From Atopobiaceae bacterium (GTDB lineage: Bacteria; Actinomycetota; Coriobacteriia; Coriobacteriales; Atopobiaceae): a stretch of DNA of 33,945 bases. The notes under the pieces were generated by a model. The model was not told where the DNA came from, did no database searches, and worked only from the letters and a program-made list of their open reading frames with translations. Every line of letters begins with the position of its first letter. Positions within the stretch are counted from its first letter, which is position 1. Both the position numbers and the translations under genes were made by a program. Below are positions 16,405 to 24,780 of this stretch, piece after piece. The stretch covers positions 1-33,945 of the forward strand of contig JAFUCQ010000048.1 in assembly GCA_017459605.1 (NCBI GenBank), written 5' to 3'.

Positions 16405-16740
16405 CTACTCCTCCTCTCCCCAAATTGACTTGGTCATCTGGTTGGTAACCAGCTCCTCGTCGAGCTCGATGAGCCTCGTGCACTGACGCTTACGCTCCTG
16501 AACAGCCTGAAAGAGAGCTGCGAGCTTGCGTTGGCGCTCGATTGGGAGCAGCGGCACCTCGATGTTGGCCACCGTCTGGCGCTTGAGCATGGCCATTGCC
16601 ACGCTCTGACCAGTACTTACCGCCTGCAAGACGGAGTTGGTCTGCGGCAAATTGAGGAACATGGACAGGTACTGCATGTCGAGCTCGGCCCCAGGCTTTT
16701 TGCGAAGGACCATGCCATTGTCCCGTGTCGCAGTGGCTGT
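16405..16740 (-). pseudogene. hsdS: C-terminal fragment of a second hsdS
   Basis: About 110 residues read as the end of an HsdS: RDNGMVLRKKPGAELDMQYL, SGQ-type segment STGQSVAMAMLKRQTVAN, then the conserved tail IEVPLLPIERQRKLAALFQA and a helical end (LIELDEELVTNQMTKSIWG). The frame stays open further upstream, but from about 16740 it only reads the antisense of the GltD-like gene, so the N-terminal three quarters are missing. The remaining piece directly precedes the methylase-like gene (stop to ATG 2 bases apart). This is the upstream edge of the restriction operon as it now stands, and the native promoter has probably been lost with it. Confidence 0.75.
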
Positions 16741-18195
16741 CCTGCGCACATCGACATCCCTCGCTATCTGCGCTACTGCAAAGATGGTGAGTGGGAAAAG
16801 GCCACGGCCGTTGTGCGTGAGAAGGTTCCCTTCCCCGAGACTTTGGGAAGCATCTGCACTCACAACTGCCAAAGTGAGTGCAGGCGAAACAACTTGCAAG
16901 AAGCTCTCTCGATTTGTCGTCTCAAGCGCGCCGCTGCTGTTCGTGATAGTGGCGAGTGGAAGAGCCACGTGCGCCACGAAGAGCTCACGGGCAAGAAGGT
17001 GGCTGTTATAGGTGCTGGTCCGGGAGGTCTTACTGCGGCTCTCTACCTTGCAGAAAAGGGTCATGTGGTTGACGTCTTTGAGGCAAACGAAAAGGCGGGT
17101 GGACAGCTTCGCTACGGCATTCCTGCTTACCGTTTGCCCGACGAGGTTATCGACAAAGAGATTGACACCATCCTTGAGATTGCTCAGGGAAGCGATTCAG
17201 ATCCGCGCATTACCATTCGATGCGGTGAGCGCGTGACTGAGCCCAAGGAGCTGCTAAGCTCTGGCTATGATGCTGTACTCATTAGCGTGGGAACCCATCA
17301 GGGTAACGTCTTGCCTATGGACGGACACGACCTCGAGAACGTCTATGTGAACACAGCCTTTCTCAAGGCTGCTCGCGAAGGTAATCCCCAGCCCGTTGCT
17401 GGCGGTCGCGTTGTTGTTCTTGGCGGCGGCAACGTTGCCTACGACTGCGCACGCACGGCTGTGCGCTTGGGAGCTGCAAGCGTCGACGTTGCCTGCCTTG
17501 AGGCAGAAGACAAGATGACCTCTACCTTAGAAGAGCGCGAAGAGGCTGCAGAAGAGGGCATTGTTTTGCACGATGCCTATGCCTTTACCTCCATCAATGA
17601 TGATGGAGCGGGCAAGGTTGGCTCTATCACCATTCATAAGATTGAACGCTTCTACTTTGACGATAATCACCAAGCAGTGACTGAGCTCGTTGAGGGCGGC
17701 GAGCTTACCCTTCCTGCCGACTATGTCATCTTTGGCGTTGGACAAAAACCCGAGGACACCGCAGGCATGGGGCTTGAGCTCACCCACGGCCCTTACCTTG
17801 TGGCTGATGACTCGCTGCAAACAAGCGAGCCGGGTATTTTTGCTGCAGGAGACGTGGTAACGGGCACCAAGAGCGTCATTGCCGCTATCGCAGAAGGGCG
17901 AGATGCTGCAAGCTCGATTGACCGCTACCTTGGTGGCGACGGTGACATCTCCGAGATCTTGGTTGAGCCTGAGGTAGCAGACGGCAATTTGGGTCGAGCT
18001 CCCGAAGAGTTCTATACCGCCCAAACCCTGCCGCAGTTTGCCTCTGCAGATGAGCGCCGCGACAACTTTGATCAGTTTGAGTGTCCCTTCTCGGCAGAAG
18101 AAGCCAATTTCGAGGCAAGCAGATGCCTGCAGTGCGATTTGCGTTTGGGCATCACCCGCCCGAAGCTCTGGCATGAGTATGCGGAGGTGAAGTAG
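16717..18195 (+). pseudogene. GltD-like NAD(P)H/FAD iron-sulfur oxidoreductase, 5' end lost
   Basis: From about 16726 the frame reads CRSGCPAHIDIPRYLRYCKD, the second half of the N-terminal cysteine cluster of glutamate-synthase-small-subunit-like flavoproteins. GSICTHNCQSECRR (more cluster cysteines), the FAD Rossmann motif KVAVIGAGPGGL, GGQLRYGIPAYRLP and the NADPH motif VVLGGGNVAYDCA follow. The C-terminal FAD segment IFAAGDVVTGTKSVIAAIAEGRDAA comes next, and the protein ends with a CLQCD tail. The first cysteines and the start codon are absent. Upstream, the frame is open only because it reads antisense to the hsdS fragment. Homologues feed electrons between NAD(P)H and ferredoxin-type partners, which fits the NuoF-like gene one base downstream. 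I treat it as a 5'-truncated pseudogene; a chimeric product from an upstream ATG (16531) cannot be excluded. Confidence 0.72.
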
Positions 18196-18196
18196 C

Positions 18197-18927
18197 ATGG
18201 CAGACTCTCAGATAACACAGGAGCTGGCAGGCACAACTTCGGTCACAGCCCTTCTTGAGAAGCTCGGCGTTGAGGCGCATGATCTCAAGGCGGTGTGGCT
18301 TCCTCTCCCCTGCTGCAAGCTCGTAGTACCTAAGCAGTTTGGCGATGAGTTTGAGCTGGGCGAGGGTGTTGCCATGTGTACGGAGCTGATTCGTGCATGG
18401 CAGATGCCCTGCTTTCGCTGGTAGATGAGCTTCGCCGTGCTACTGAGTGCACCTGCACCTTTGGACATGAGGGCGCCTATCAGATCTTTACCATCCTGTC
18501 TGACATCTGCAAGCGCAAAGGACATACCGAGGATGTCTCACTCATGCGCGACCTTGCTCCGGTCCTTGAAAGCCAAGCGATTTGTGAAGAGGGTCGCGCG
18601 ATTGGTCGTGCAGTTCGCCAGACCCTTGAGCACTTTGCACAGGAGATTGAAGATCACATTGGCAAGAAGCTCTGTGCCGCTGGTAGTTGCCGCGCCTTCC
18701 AGACCTATCACATCTTGGTGAGTAAGTGCATTGGCTGTGGCGACTGCCTCAAGGCGTGCGAAGACGATGCTATCTTGGGCAAGCCCAAGTTTGTCCACGT
18801 AGTTGTGCAGAAAAACTGCACACAGTGCAACAAGTGTCTTGAGGTATGCCCGGCAGGAGCGGTTGTAACCGCCGGCGCACAAAAGCCCAAGACGCCACCC
18901 AAGCCCATCCCCTGCAAGGCGAAGTAG
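18197..18927 (+). pseudogene. NuoF C-terminal/ferredoxin-like protein, frameshifted
   Basis: The ATG at 18197 follows GGAGGTGAA and gives 58 or so residues of one frame (ITQELAGTTSVTALLEKLG...FELGEGVAM). At about 18374-18376 the sequence ATGTGTAC would need one more G to continue as VYGADSCMADALLSLVDEL, which lies in the adjacent frame and runs to the TAG at 18927. The second part resembles the NuoF iron-sulfur domain (EGAYQIFTILSDICKRKG...IGKKLCAAGSCRAFQTYHI), although the CxxCxxC cluster is reduced to CTC. It ends in a two-cluster ferredoxin domain (CIGCGDCLKAC and CTQCNKCLEVCPAG). It probably formed an electron-transfer pair with the upstream flavoprotein. As written, both genes of the pair are damaged. 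Confidence 0.7.
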
Positions 18928-18986
18928 GAGTTCATCCGCCTTGCATGTTGCCCGCGTGATGCGCGCGACCCGCGCGGCCTTACCCA

Positions 18987-19005
18987 AGAGCCCACCGGGG
19001 CTTTT
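18987..19005 (+). terminator. Rho-independent terminator after the NuoF-like gene
   Basis: AGCCC and GGGCT form a stem with loop ACCG and are followed by six T residues. It lies 60 bases after the stop of the NuoF-like gene. Confidence 0.7.
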
Positions 19006-19040
19006 TTCTCCAACCTGAGCCCCGGAGCTCCACCCTGAGC

Positions 19041-19078
19041 AAAGGAGCGTCTGCTTTTCAGGCGCTCCTTTTATTTGC
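19041..19078 (+). terminator. Second hairpin terminator
   Basis: AAAGGAGCG (19041-19049) and CGCTCCTTT (19063-19071) are exact reverse complements around a 13-base loop, followed by TATTTGCTT. The A-rich left flank may let it act for both strands, in which case it would also end the minus-strand toxin remnant at 19096. Confidence 0.65.
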
Positions 19079-19095
19079 TTGAGAGCGGTAATCAA

Positions 19096-19290
19096 TCAGA
19101 CAACAGATGGACCATACACAAGAGCCAGCACGTCAATCGTATTATCTTCATAGCGATAAATAATCACGAACATAGATACGGCAATTTTTCGTAAACCAGA
19201 GCCATATCAGATTTTTTTATCGCAAGTCCCTCTACATTCCTATACGTCTACCAGAACAGCTCCTCGTATACGCAGGACATGTAGGCATCC
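19096..19290 (-). pseudogene. RelE/ParE-like toxin remnant
   Basis: Reading the minus strand leftward gives a C-terminus VIIYRYEDNTIDVLALVYGP followed by SVV and TGA. This matches the last two strands of RelE/ParE toxins (the YxVxYRxExxxIxVLxVxxG pattern). Upstream pieces of the same protein appear in other frames (NCRIYVRDY, and EGLAIKKSDMALVYEKLPY), so at least two frameshifts separate them. No antitoxin is adjacent. The stretch from here to 19416 contains nothing else I can name. The identification is by pattern only. Confidence 0.4.
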
Positions 19291-19416
19291 CAAGCTGATT
19301 ATCTGCACAGCACACCTAAGAGCTGCTCGTTTGTTAGACTATGGGTTTGGAGATACCGCAAGCCCCATGTTTAGCACATCGATCAGTCTGGCAGTCGCCA
19401 GCTGAAAGGAGCAACA

Positions 19417-21507
19417 ATGGCTCACAGTAAGGTCCAAGATATCTACGGCAGTCTTGTTTTCAACGACTCCGTTATGCAGGAGCGCTTGCCAAAACCCACG
19501 TACAAAGAACTCTCCCGCGTCATGAATCTTGGAGAACCGCTTGACCTCGATATTGCAAACGAGGTAGCGCACGCCATGAAAGAATGGGCACTCGAGAAGG
19601 GTGCCACGCACTATACGCACTTTTTCCAGCCGCTCACGGGTATTACCTCAGAGAAGCACGACAGCTTTTTGACACCTAAGAGCGACGGCTCGGTGCTGAT
19701 GGCTTTCTCGGGTAAAGAGCTGGTACAAGGTGAGCCAGATGCGTCAAGTTTTCCCTCGGGTGGTCTTCGCGCAACCTTTGAGGCGCGTGGCTACACCGTA
19801 TGGGATCCCACAAGCCCTGCTTTTATCAAAGACGATGTCTTGTGCATTCCTACCGCGTTTATCTCCTACACGGGCGAGGCTCTCGACAAAAAGACGCCAC
19901 TTTTGCGCAGCGAGGTTGCTCTTGAGCGACAAGCTAAGCGCGTACTTGCGCTCTTTGGTCGCACGCCTGACCGTGTGCGCACCACCATTGGTCCCGAGCA
20001 AGAATACTTTTTGATTCGTGAAGAAGACTACGAGGCTCGTCCCGACCTCATGCTGTGCGGACGCACTCTTTTTGGTTGTCCTCCCGCAAAAGGACAAGAG
20101 CTCGAAGAGCACTACTTTGGAGCCATTCGTCCCACGGTGAGCAAGTTTATGAAAGAGCTCGATGACGAGCTGTGGCGCCTTGGTGTTCCTGCCAAAACTA
20201 AACACAACGAGGCAGCGCCCTGCCAGCATGAGCTTGCCGTTGTCTTTGAGCTCGGTTCACTTGCGGTAGATCACAACTTGCTGGTTATGGAAAAGATGAA
20301 GCTCTTGGCTTCTCGCCATGGGCTTGTATGCTTGCAGCACGAAAAACCCTTTGAATATGTCAACGGCAGCGGTAAGCACAACAACTGGTCGCTTTCTGCC
20401 GACGGGAAAAACCTGCTTGAGCCGGGAACCCACCCCGAAGACAACCTGCAGTTCTTGGTTATTCTTGCCTGTTTGGTGGCAGCTGTCGATGAGCACGCAG
20501 ACCTTTTGCGTGCCAGTGTTGCCAGCGCTGGGAACGATCACCGCTTGGGCGACCACGAAGCACCACCTGCGATTATCTCGATCTTCTTAGGCGACAATCT
20601 GTCTCCTATGGTTGCAGCGCTTGCCGAGGGTGAAGAAGTTCACATGGACGAGCGCGAGCTGATGGACCTTGGCGTGCCATCACTTCCCGACGTTTTGCGC
20701 GACAACACCGACCGCAATCGTACGAGCCCCTTTGCCTTTACGGGCAACAAATTTGAGTACCGCATGTGCGGCAGTCAGCAAAATGTATCTGATCCCAACG
20801 TGGTTCTTAACGTTGCCGTGGCAGAGCAGTTTGACCGCTTTGCCTCTGCACTTGAGGGCGTTGAGGAAGACAAGTTTGTGAAGCGCGCCATGCGCTGGGT
20901 TGCCAAGAGCTTCAAGGAGCACTCACGTGTCATCTTTGACGGCAATGGCTACTCACAAGAGTGGCAGGATGAGGCCAAGCGCCGTGGGCTTCCCAACTTG
21001 AAGACTACCCCCGATGCTTTGCCTGCCCTCATTGACCCCGACAACATTGAACTCTTTGAGCGCTATGGCGTGATGAATGCCGACGAGCTCAATGCTCGCT
21101 ATGTAGCTCAGGCTGAGCAATACTCCAAACTCCTCAACATCGAGAGCAACACCATGATCTACATGGTGCGTCACATGTATATGCCTGCACTCATCGATTA
21201 TTCGGGAGATATTGCTGCATCCGTTGCCTCCAAGCACGACATTGGCATCGAGGCTCCTTGTGAGCTCAACCTTGCCAAGCAGATTACCAACGGAACTTCA
21301 GCCATCTGCGCCGCTGTTCGTGAGCTTGAAGAAAAGAACGCTTCAGCTCAGGCCATCGAAGACTGTAGCGAGCAAAACAACTTCTACCGCGACGAAGTGC
21401 TTCCGGCAATGGCCGTGCTTCGTGAGAAGGTCGACGCTATGGAGCAGCTCTGCGGACACGATTGGTGGCCGGTTCCGGGCTACAACAAGATGCTGTTCTA
21501 CGCCTAA
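19417..21507 (+). CDS. glnN: Type III glutamine synthetase
   Basis: The 696-residue length and the sequence identify glutamine synthetase III, the large hexameric form found in Bacteroidetes, cyanobacteria and Coriobacteriia, which makes glutamine from glutamate, ammonia and ATP in the cytoplasm. The family signatures [15 protein letters not shown] (about residue 110) and [13 protein letters not shown] (about 310) are both present. So are the glutamate-binding segment [13 protein letters not shown] and the C-terminal helical region typical of type III. The ATG has AAAGGAG 6 bases upstream. The gene stands alone: a terminator precedes it, and a palindrome-containing gap of 112 bases separates it from the next gene. 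No frameshift or truncation is seen. No GlnK or GlnR-type regulator lies near it. Confidence 0.95.
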   Translation: MAHSKVQDIYGSLVFNDSVMQERLPKPTYKELSRVMNLGEPLDLDIANEVAHAMKEWALEKGATHYTHFFQPLTGITSEKHDSFLTPKSDGSVLMAFSGKELVQGEPDASSFPSGGLRATFEARGYTVWDPTSPAFIKDDVLCIPTAFISYTGEALDKKTPLLRSEVALERQAKRVLALFGRTPDRVRTTIGPEQEYFLIREEDYEARPDLMLCGRTLFGCPPAKGQELEEHYFGAIRPTVSKFMKELDDELWRLGVPAKTKHNEAAPCQHELAVVFELGSLAVDHNLLVMEKMKLLASRHGLVCLQHEKPFEYVNGSGKHNNWSLSADGKNLLEPGTHPEDNLQFLVILACLVAAVDEHADLLRASVASAGNDHRLGDHEAPPAIISIFLGDNLSPMVAALAEGEEVHMDERELMDLGVPSLPDVLRDNTDRNRTSPFAFTGNKFEYRMCGSQQNVSDPNVVLNVAVAEQFDRFASALEGVEEDKFVKRAMRWVAKSFKEHSRVIFDGNGYSQEWQDEAKRRGLPNLKTTPDALPALIDPDNIELFERYGVMNADELNARYVAQAEQYSKLLNIESNTMIYMVRHMYMPALIDYSGDIAASVASKHDIGIEAPCELNLAKQITNGTSAICAAVRELEEKNASAQAIEDCSEQNNFYRDEVLPAMAVLREKVDAMEQLCGHDWWPVPGYNKMLFYA

Positions 21508-21563
21508 TACCTGCGCTTATAGACAATGCGGATAGGTGTTAGTACAACTGACGGAAACGATAC

Positions 21564-21578
21564 GTGACACTGTGTCAC
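21564..21578. promoter_or_regulatory. 15-bp palindrome upstream of the M18 peptidase gene
   Basis: GTGACAC-T-GTGTCAC is a perfect 7-base inverted repeat with a one-base centre, 42 bases before the aminopeptidase ATG and within the likely promoter region. Its size and symmetry fit a dimeric repressor site. The regulator is unknown. Confidence 0.45.
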
Positions 21579-21619
21579 CCAACACGGTGTGCTGCTATGG
21601 GGCATGAGATTGGAGCGAT

Positions 21620-23140
21620 ATGAAACGAACAAGCGCATGGTTTGCCTACGACAACGATAAGCTCACTGAGCTTGATGAACTCGCAGAAGACTACAAAGCA
21701 TTTATCAGTCAGAACAAGACTGAGCGAGAGTGTACTGTGAGTGCTGTTGACCTCGCAGAGCAGTCAGGATTCAAAAACCTTGCTGTGCTTTGCGACGAGG
21801 GTGCCAAGCTCAAGTCGGGCGATAAGCTCTATGCCATCAACCGAGGTAAGGGCATCATGCTCATGACCTTAGGTGAGCTTCCGCTCGAAGATGGTTTCAA
21901 TATCTTAGGTGCTCATATCGACTCTCCCCGCCTCGACATTAAGCAGAATCCCTTGAGCGAGGACAAGGAGCTTGCCTATCTCGACACGCACTACTACGGC
22001 GGCATCAAAAAGTATCAGTGGCTTACCCTGCCGCTTGCCATCCACGGTGTGGTGGCACTCAAAGATGGTTCAAAAAAGGAACTCTCTATTGGTGAGCAGG
22101 AAGAAGATCCTGTGTTTGTTATCACAGACCTGCTCCCCCACCTGGCAGCAGATCAGATGGGCAAAAAGGCAAGTGAGTTTGTTGAGGGTGAGATGCTCGA
22201 CCTGCTCGTGGGCAATCGTCCTCTTACGATTGATGCAGAGACAAGCGCGGATGATGCGGTGAACGGCGCCGCTGCCACAACTAACAGCGCAGACGCCACA
22301 ACTAACGGCGCTGCTGCCACAGCTAACAGCGCAGACGCCAGCACATATGAGGCGGTCAAAGCTCAGATAATTGACATTTTGTCTCTAAGTCTTGGCATAA
22401 GCGAAGAGGATTTCTTGTCTGCCGAGCTCGAGGTTGTTCCAGCTGGTCCTGCTCGTGATCTTGGCTTTGACCGCTCCATGATTCTTGGCTATGGCCATGA
22501 CGACCGCGCCTGTGCCTACACGAGCCTCATGGCCCACCTTGCCGTTGAGACACCGCGTAGAACCGCTGTCACCATTCTTGTTGACAAAGAAGAGATTGGC
22601 AGCGTTGGCGCCACGGGCATGACCAGCCGCTTCTTTGAAGATGTCATCGCAGAGGTTTTCGAACTTGTAGATGACACGCTGGCTATCCACAAAACAGCAG
22701 GGTATAGTGCAGAGCTTGCACTCAGGCGTTGCCTGCGCAAATGTGACATGCTCTCAAGCGATGTGTCGGCAGCCTTTGATCCAGCGTTTGCCTCGGCTTT
22801 TGAGGTCAAGAACTCTGCGTTTTTGGGGCAGGGCATCGCGTTTAACAAATACACGGGCTCTCGCGGCAAAGGCGGCTCAAACGACGCCGATGCAGAATAC
22901 GTTGCCGCTATTCGGCGCATCATGGACGATGCAGACGTGAGTTATCAGACCTGTGAACTTGGCAAGGTCGACCAAGGTGGTGGCGGTACTATCGCCTATA
23001 TTCTTGCTAAGTACGGAATGGACGTTATCGACTGTGGTGTGCCGGTGCTCAGCATGCACGCACCGTGGGAGGTTATTAGCAAGGCAGACCTCTTCGAGGC
23101 ATACCGCTGCTACATGGCGTTTCTTGCAAGCACGCAGTAA
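21620..23140 (+). CDS. M18 family aminopeptidase with a repeat insert
   Basis: The 506-residue protein is a dinuclear zinc aminopeptidase of family M18, cytoplasmic, releasing N-terminal residues from peptides. The metal-site segments are present: GAHIDSPRLDIK (His 99), GYGHDDRACAYTSL (bridging Asp near 294-295), DKEEIGSVGATG (Glu 324-325, general base and ligand) and SMHAPWEVISK near the C-terminus (His ligand). HYYGGIKKYQW is another family hallmark. Normal members have about 430-470 residues. The excess is a low-complexity Ala/Asn/Thr/Ser stretch at residues 213-241, encoded by a 42-bp tandem duplication and lying in the dimerisation domain, away from the catalytic motifs. The start has TTGGAG 7 bases upstream. 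Confidence 0.93.
   Translation: MKRTSAWFAYDNDKLTELDELAEDYKAFISQNKTERECTVSAVDLAEQSGFKNLAVLCDEGAKLKSGDKLYAINRGKGIMLMTLGELPLEDGFNILGAHIDSPRLDIKQNPLSEDKELAYLDTHYYGGIKKYQWLTLPLAIHGVVALKDGSKKELSIGEQEEDPVFVITDLLPHLAADQMGKKASEFVEGEMLDLLVGNRPLTIDAETSADDAVNGAAATTNSADATTNGAAATANSADASTYEAVKAQIIDILSLSLGISEEDFLSAELEVVPAGPARDLGFDRSMILGYGHDDRACAYTSLMAHLAVETPRRTAVTILVDKEEIGSVGATGMTSRFFEDVIAEVFELVDDTLAIHKTAGYSAELALRRCLRKCDMLSSDVSAAFDPAFASAFEVKNSAFLGQGIAFNKYTGSRGKGGSNDADAEYVAAIRRIMDDADVSYQTCELGKVDQGGGGTIAYILAKYGMDVIDCGVPVLSMHAPWEVISKADLFEAYRCYMAFLASTQ
22262..22345 (+). repeat. Two 42-bp tandem repeats inside the M18 peptidase gene
   Basis: Two 42-base units encode NGAAATTNSADATT and NGAAATANSADAST. The nucleotide copies differ at a few positions, and the period is a multiple of three, so copy changes keep the frame. 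Shorter internal echoes (AACAGCGCAGACGCC) are also present. Confidence 0.85.
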
Positions 23141-23198
23141 CTAAACGCTCGTCATAAATGCTCGAAAGCAACTTTGAGCACACAAACAAGGAGCTCTC

Positions 23199-24563
23199 AT
23201 GGCTATTACTCCGCAAGAGATTACCGAAACTCTCAATATGGTTTCTCAGCAGCACCTTGATATCCGAACCATCACTATGGGCATCAATCTTGCTAGTTGT
23301 GCTGATGAGAATATCGAGCGCATGGGCACTAAGGTCTACGACCACATTACCAAGCGAGCGTGCAATCTTGTGAGCTGTGCCGAGAAGCTCGAGCAGGAGT
23401 ATGGCATTCCCATTGTGAACAAGCGCATTGCCGTTACCCCCATTGCTCAGATTGCGGCAGCTTGTCCAGACCAAGACCTCACACCGCTCGCGCAGGCCAT
23501 GGATCGCGCTGCCCACGAGCTCGATATCGACTTTATGGGTGGCTTTTCTGCTCTCGTGCAAAAAGGCATGGGAGATGCCGACAGGCGCCTTATCAACTCA
23601 ATTCCCTCTGCAATGGCAAGCACCGAGCGCGTGTGTTCCAGCGTGAACCTTGCAAGTCTGCGCTCGGGCATCAACATGGATGCTGTGCTGCTCATGGCAC
23701 AAACCATTATCGACACTGCTCGTGCCACCCAAGATCAGGGCTGCTTTGGTGCTGCTAAGCTCGTGGTTTTTGCCAATATGGTTGAGGATTCTCCTTTTAT
23801 GGCAGGTGCAGTTCACGGCACCGGTGAAGCAGACGGCGTGATTAACGTTGGTGTTTCTGGACCGGGCGTTATGGCAGCAGCACTTGAAGAGCTCCCTGAG
23901 CACGCCGACATGATGAGCGTAGCTGAGCGCATCAAGCAGACCGCGTTCAAGATTACGCGCGCTGGTGAGCTCATTAGCCGCGAGGCGGCACGGCGCCTTG
24001 GTGCCGAGAAGGGCATTGTAGACCTGTCGCTTGCCCCCACCCCTGCCGAAGGTGATTCCGTTGCTCGTATTCTTGAGATTATCGGTGTTGGAACCTGCGG
24101 AGGGCCTGGAACCACCTGTGCGCTGGCTCTGTTAAACGATGCAGTAAAAAAGGGTGGCGTCATGGCAAGCTCGAGCGTCGGCGGCTTGTCTGGCGCGTTT
24201 ATTCCTGTGAGCGAAGACGCAGGCATGATTGCCGCTGTTGAGGCGGGGGCTTTGTCTATCGAGAAGCTCGAGGCCATGACGAGTGTTTGCTCGGTTGGTC
24301 TTGACATGATTGCGGTTCCCGGCGACAGCTCTCTTGAGACGATAGCTGGCATCATCGCAGACGAAATGGCCATCGGTGTGGTTAACAACAAGACCACTGC
24401 TGTGCGCATTATCCCTGCTATTGGCTGCAAGGAAGGTGACGTGCTTGATTGGGGCGGCCTTTTTGGCTCTGCTCCTGTGATGCCTGTGAATCCCTTTGCA
24501 GGTCATGTCTTTGCACATCGCGGAGGCCGCTTCCCAGCTCCTCTCAACTCACTGAAAAACTAG
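23199..24563 (+). CDS. DUF711 (PFL/UPF0210) family protein
   Basis: The 454-residue protein reads throughout as the UPF0210/DUF711 family: [20 protein letters not shown] at the start, [37 protein letters not shown], and a C-terminus with [20 protein letters not shown]. The fold is related to pyruvate formate-lyase-like barrels, but the radical Gly/Cys machinery is not evident and no reaction is established. In many Gram-positives the gene follows one for a small ACT-domain protein; none is present here. AAGGAGC precedes the ATG at 8-base spacing. It lies 58 bases after the aminopeptidase stop and may be cotranscribed with it. Confidence 0.93.
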   Translation: MAITPQEITETLNMVSQQHLDIRTITMGINLASCADENIERMGTKVYDHITKRACNLVSCAEKLEQEYGIPIVNKRIAVTPIAQIAAACPDQDLTPLAQAMDRAAHELDIDFMGGFSALVQKGMGDADRRLINSIPSAMASTERVCSSVNLASLRSGINMDAVLLMAQTIIDTARATQDQGCFGAAKLVVFANMVEDSPFMAGAVHGTGEADGVINVGVSGPGVMAAALEELPEHADMMSVAERIKQTAFKITRAGELISREAARRLGAEKGIVDLSLAPTPAEGDSVARILEIIGVGTCGGPGTTCALALLNDAVKKGGVMASSSVGGLSGAFIPVSEDAGMIAAVEAGALSIEKLEAMTSVCSVGLDMIAVPGDSSLETIAGIIADEMAIGVVNNKTTAVRIIPAIGCKEGDVLDWGGLFGSAPVMPVNPFAGHVFAHRGGRFPAPLNSLKN

Positions 24564-24569
24564 AGGAAA

Positions 24570-24613
24570 GGCATGTGCCGCCCTTGCGGGTTCGAGTCCC
24601 CGCAAGCATGCCA
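24570..24613 (+). pseudogene. tRNA-like remnant: acceptor stem plus T-arm only
   Basis: GGCATGT (24570-24576) pairs with GCATGCC (24606-24612) as a 7-bp acceptor-like stem followed by A. Between them lies a complete T-arm, GCGGG-TTCGAGTC-CCCGC. Only about 8 bases replace the D-arm, anticodon arm and variable region, so this 44-nt piece cannot be a normal tRNA. It most resembles a tRNA (perhaps a Leu or Ser type, from the acceptor sequence) that lost its middle. It sits 6 bases after the DUF711 stop, next to the tRNA-Glu terminator. Confidence 0.5.
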
Positions 24614-24614
24614 A

Positions 24615-24643
24615 ACAAAAAAGCTCTCCGAACCGGAGAGCTT
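24615..24643 (-). terminator. Terminator of tRNA-Glu
   Basis: AAGCTCTCCG and CGGAGAGCTT (24621-24630 and 24634-24643) are a perfect 10-base inverted repeat with a 3-base loop. On the minus strand the stem runs straight into TTTTTTGTTT, so it ends transcripts coming from the tRNA-Glu gene. Confidence 0.85.
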
Positions 24644-24652
24644 CGTATTCAA

Positions 24653-24728
24653 TGGTGCCCCCAACGGGACTCGAACCCGTGTTGCCGCCTTGAAAGGGCG
24701 GAGTCCTAGGCCGCTAGACGATGGGGAC
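24653..24728 (-). tRNA. tRNA-Glu (UUC), CCA encoded
   Basis: The minus strand begins GTCCCCATCGTCTAGCGG and folds into a full cloverleaf. The acceptor GTCCCCA pairs with TGGGGGC, the D-arm is standard, and the anticodon arm CGCCC-TTTCAAG has anticodon TTC. The T-arm is ACGGG-TTCGAGT-CCCGT, the discriminator is A, and CCA is encoded at 24653-24655. It reads glutamate codons GAA and GAG. Confidence 0.96.
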
Positions 24729-24737
24729 GCGCGGGAT

Positions 24738-24743
24738 AGTATA
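24738..24743 (-). promoter_or_regulatory. -10 element of the tRNA-Glu promoter
   Basis: TATACT on the minus strand lies 9 bases before the mature 5' end, a normal distance for a tRNA promoter. The -35 is not close to consensus (GTTCTT at 16-base spacing). Confidence 0.5.
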
Positions 24744-24780
24744 GCAAACAATCCGACAAAGAACAGCCCTTTATTGCAGC

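Noticed and set aside
16531-16725. ATG at 16531 as the true start of the GltD-like protein
   Set aside because: The first 65 codons are antisense to a recognisable HsdS C-terminus and do not resemble the N-terminus of the family.
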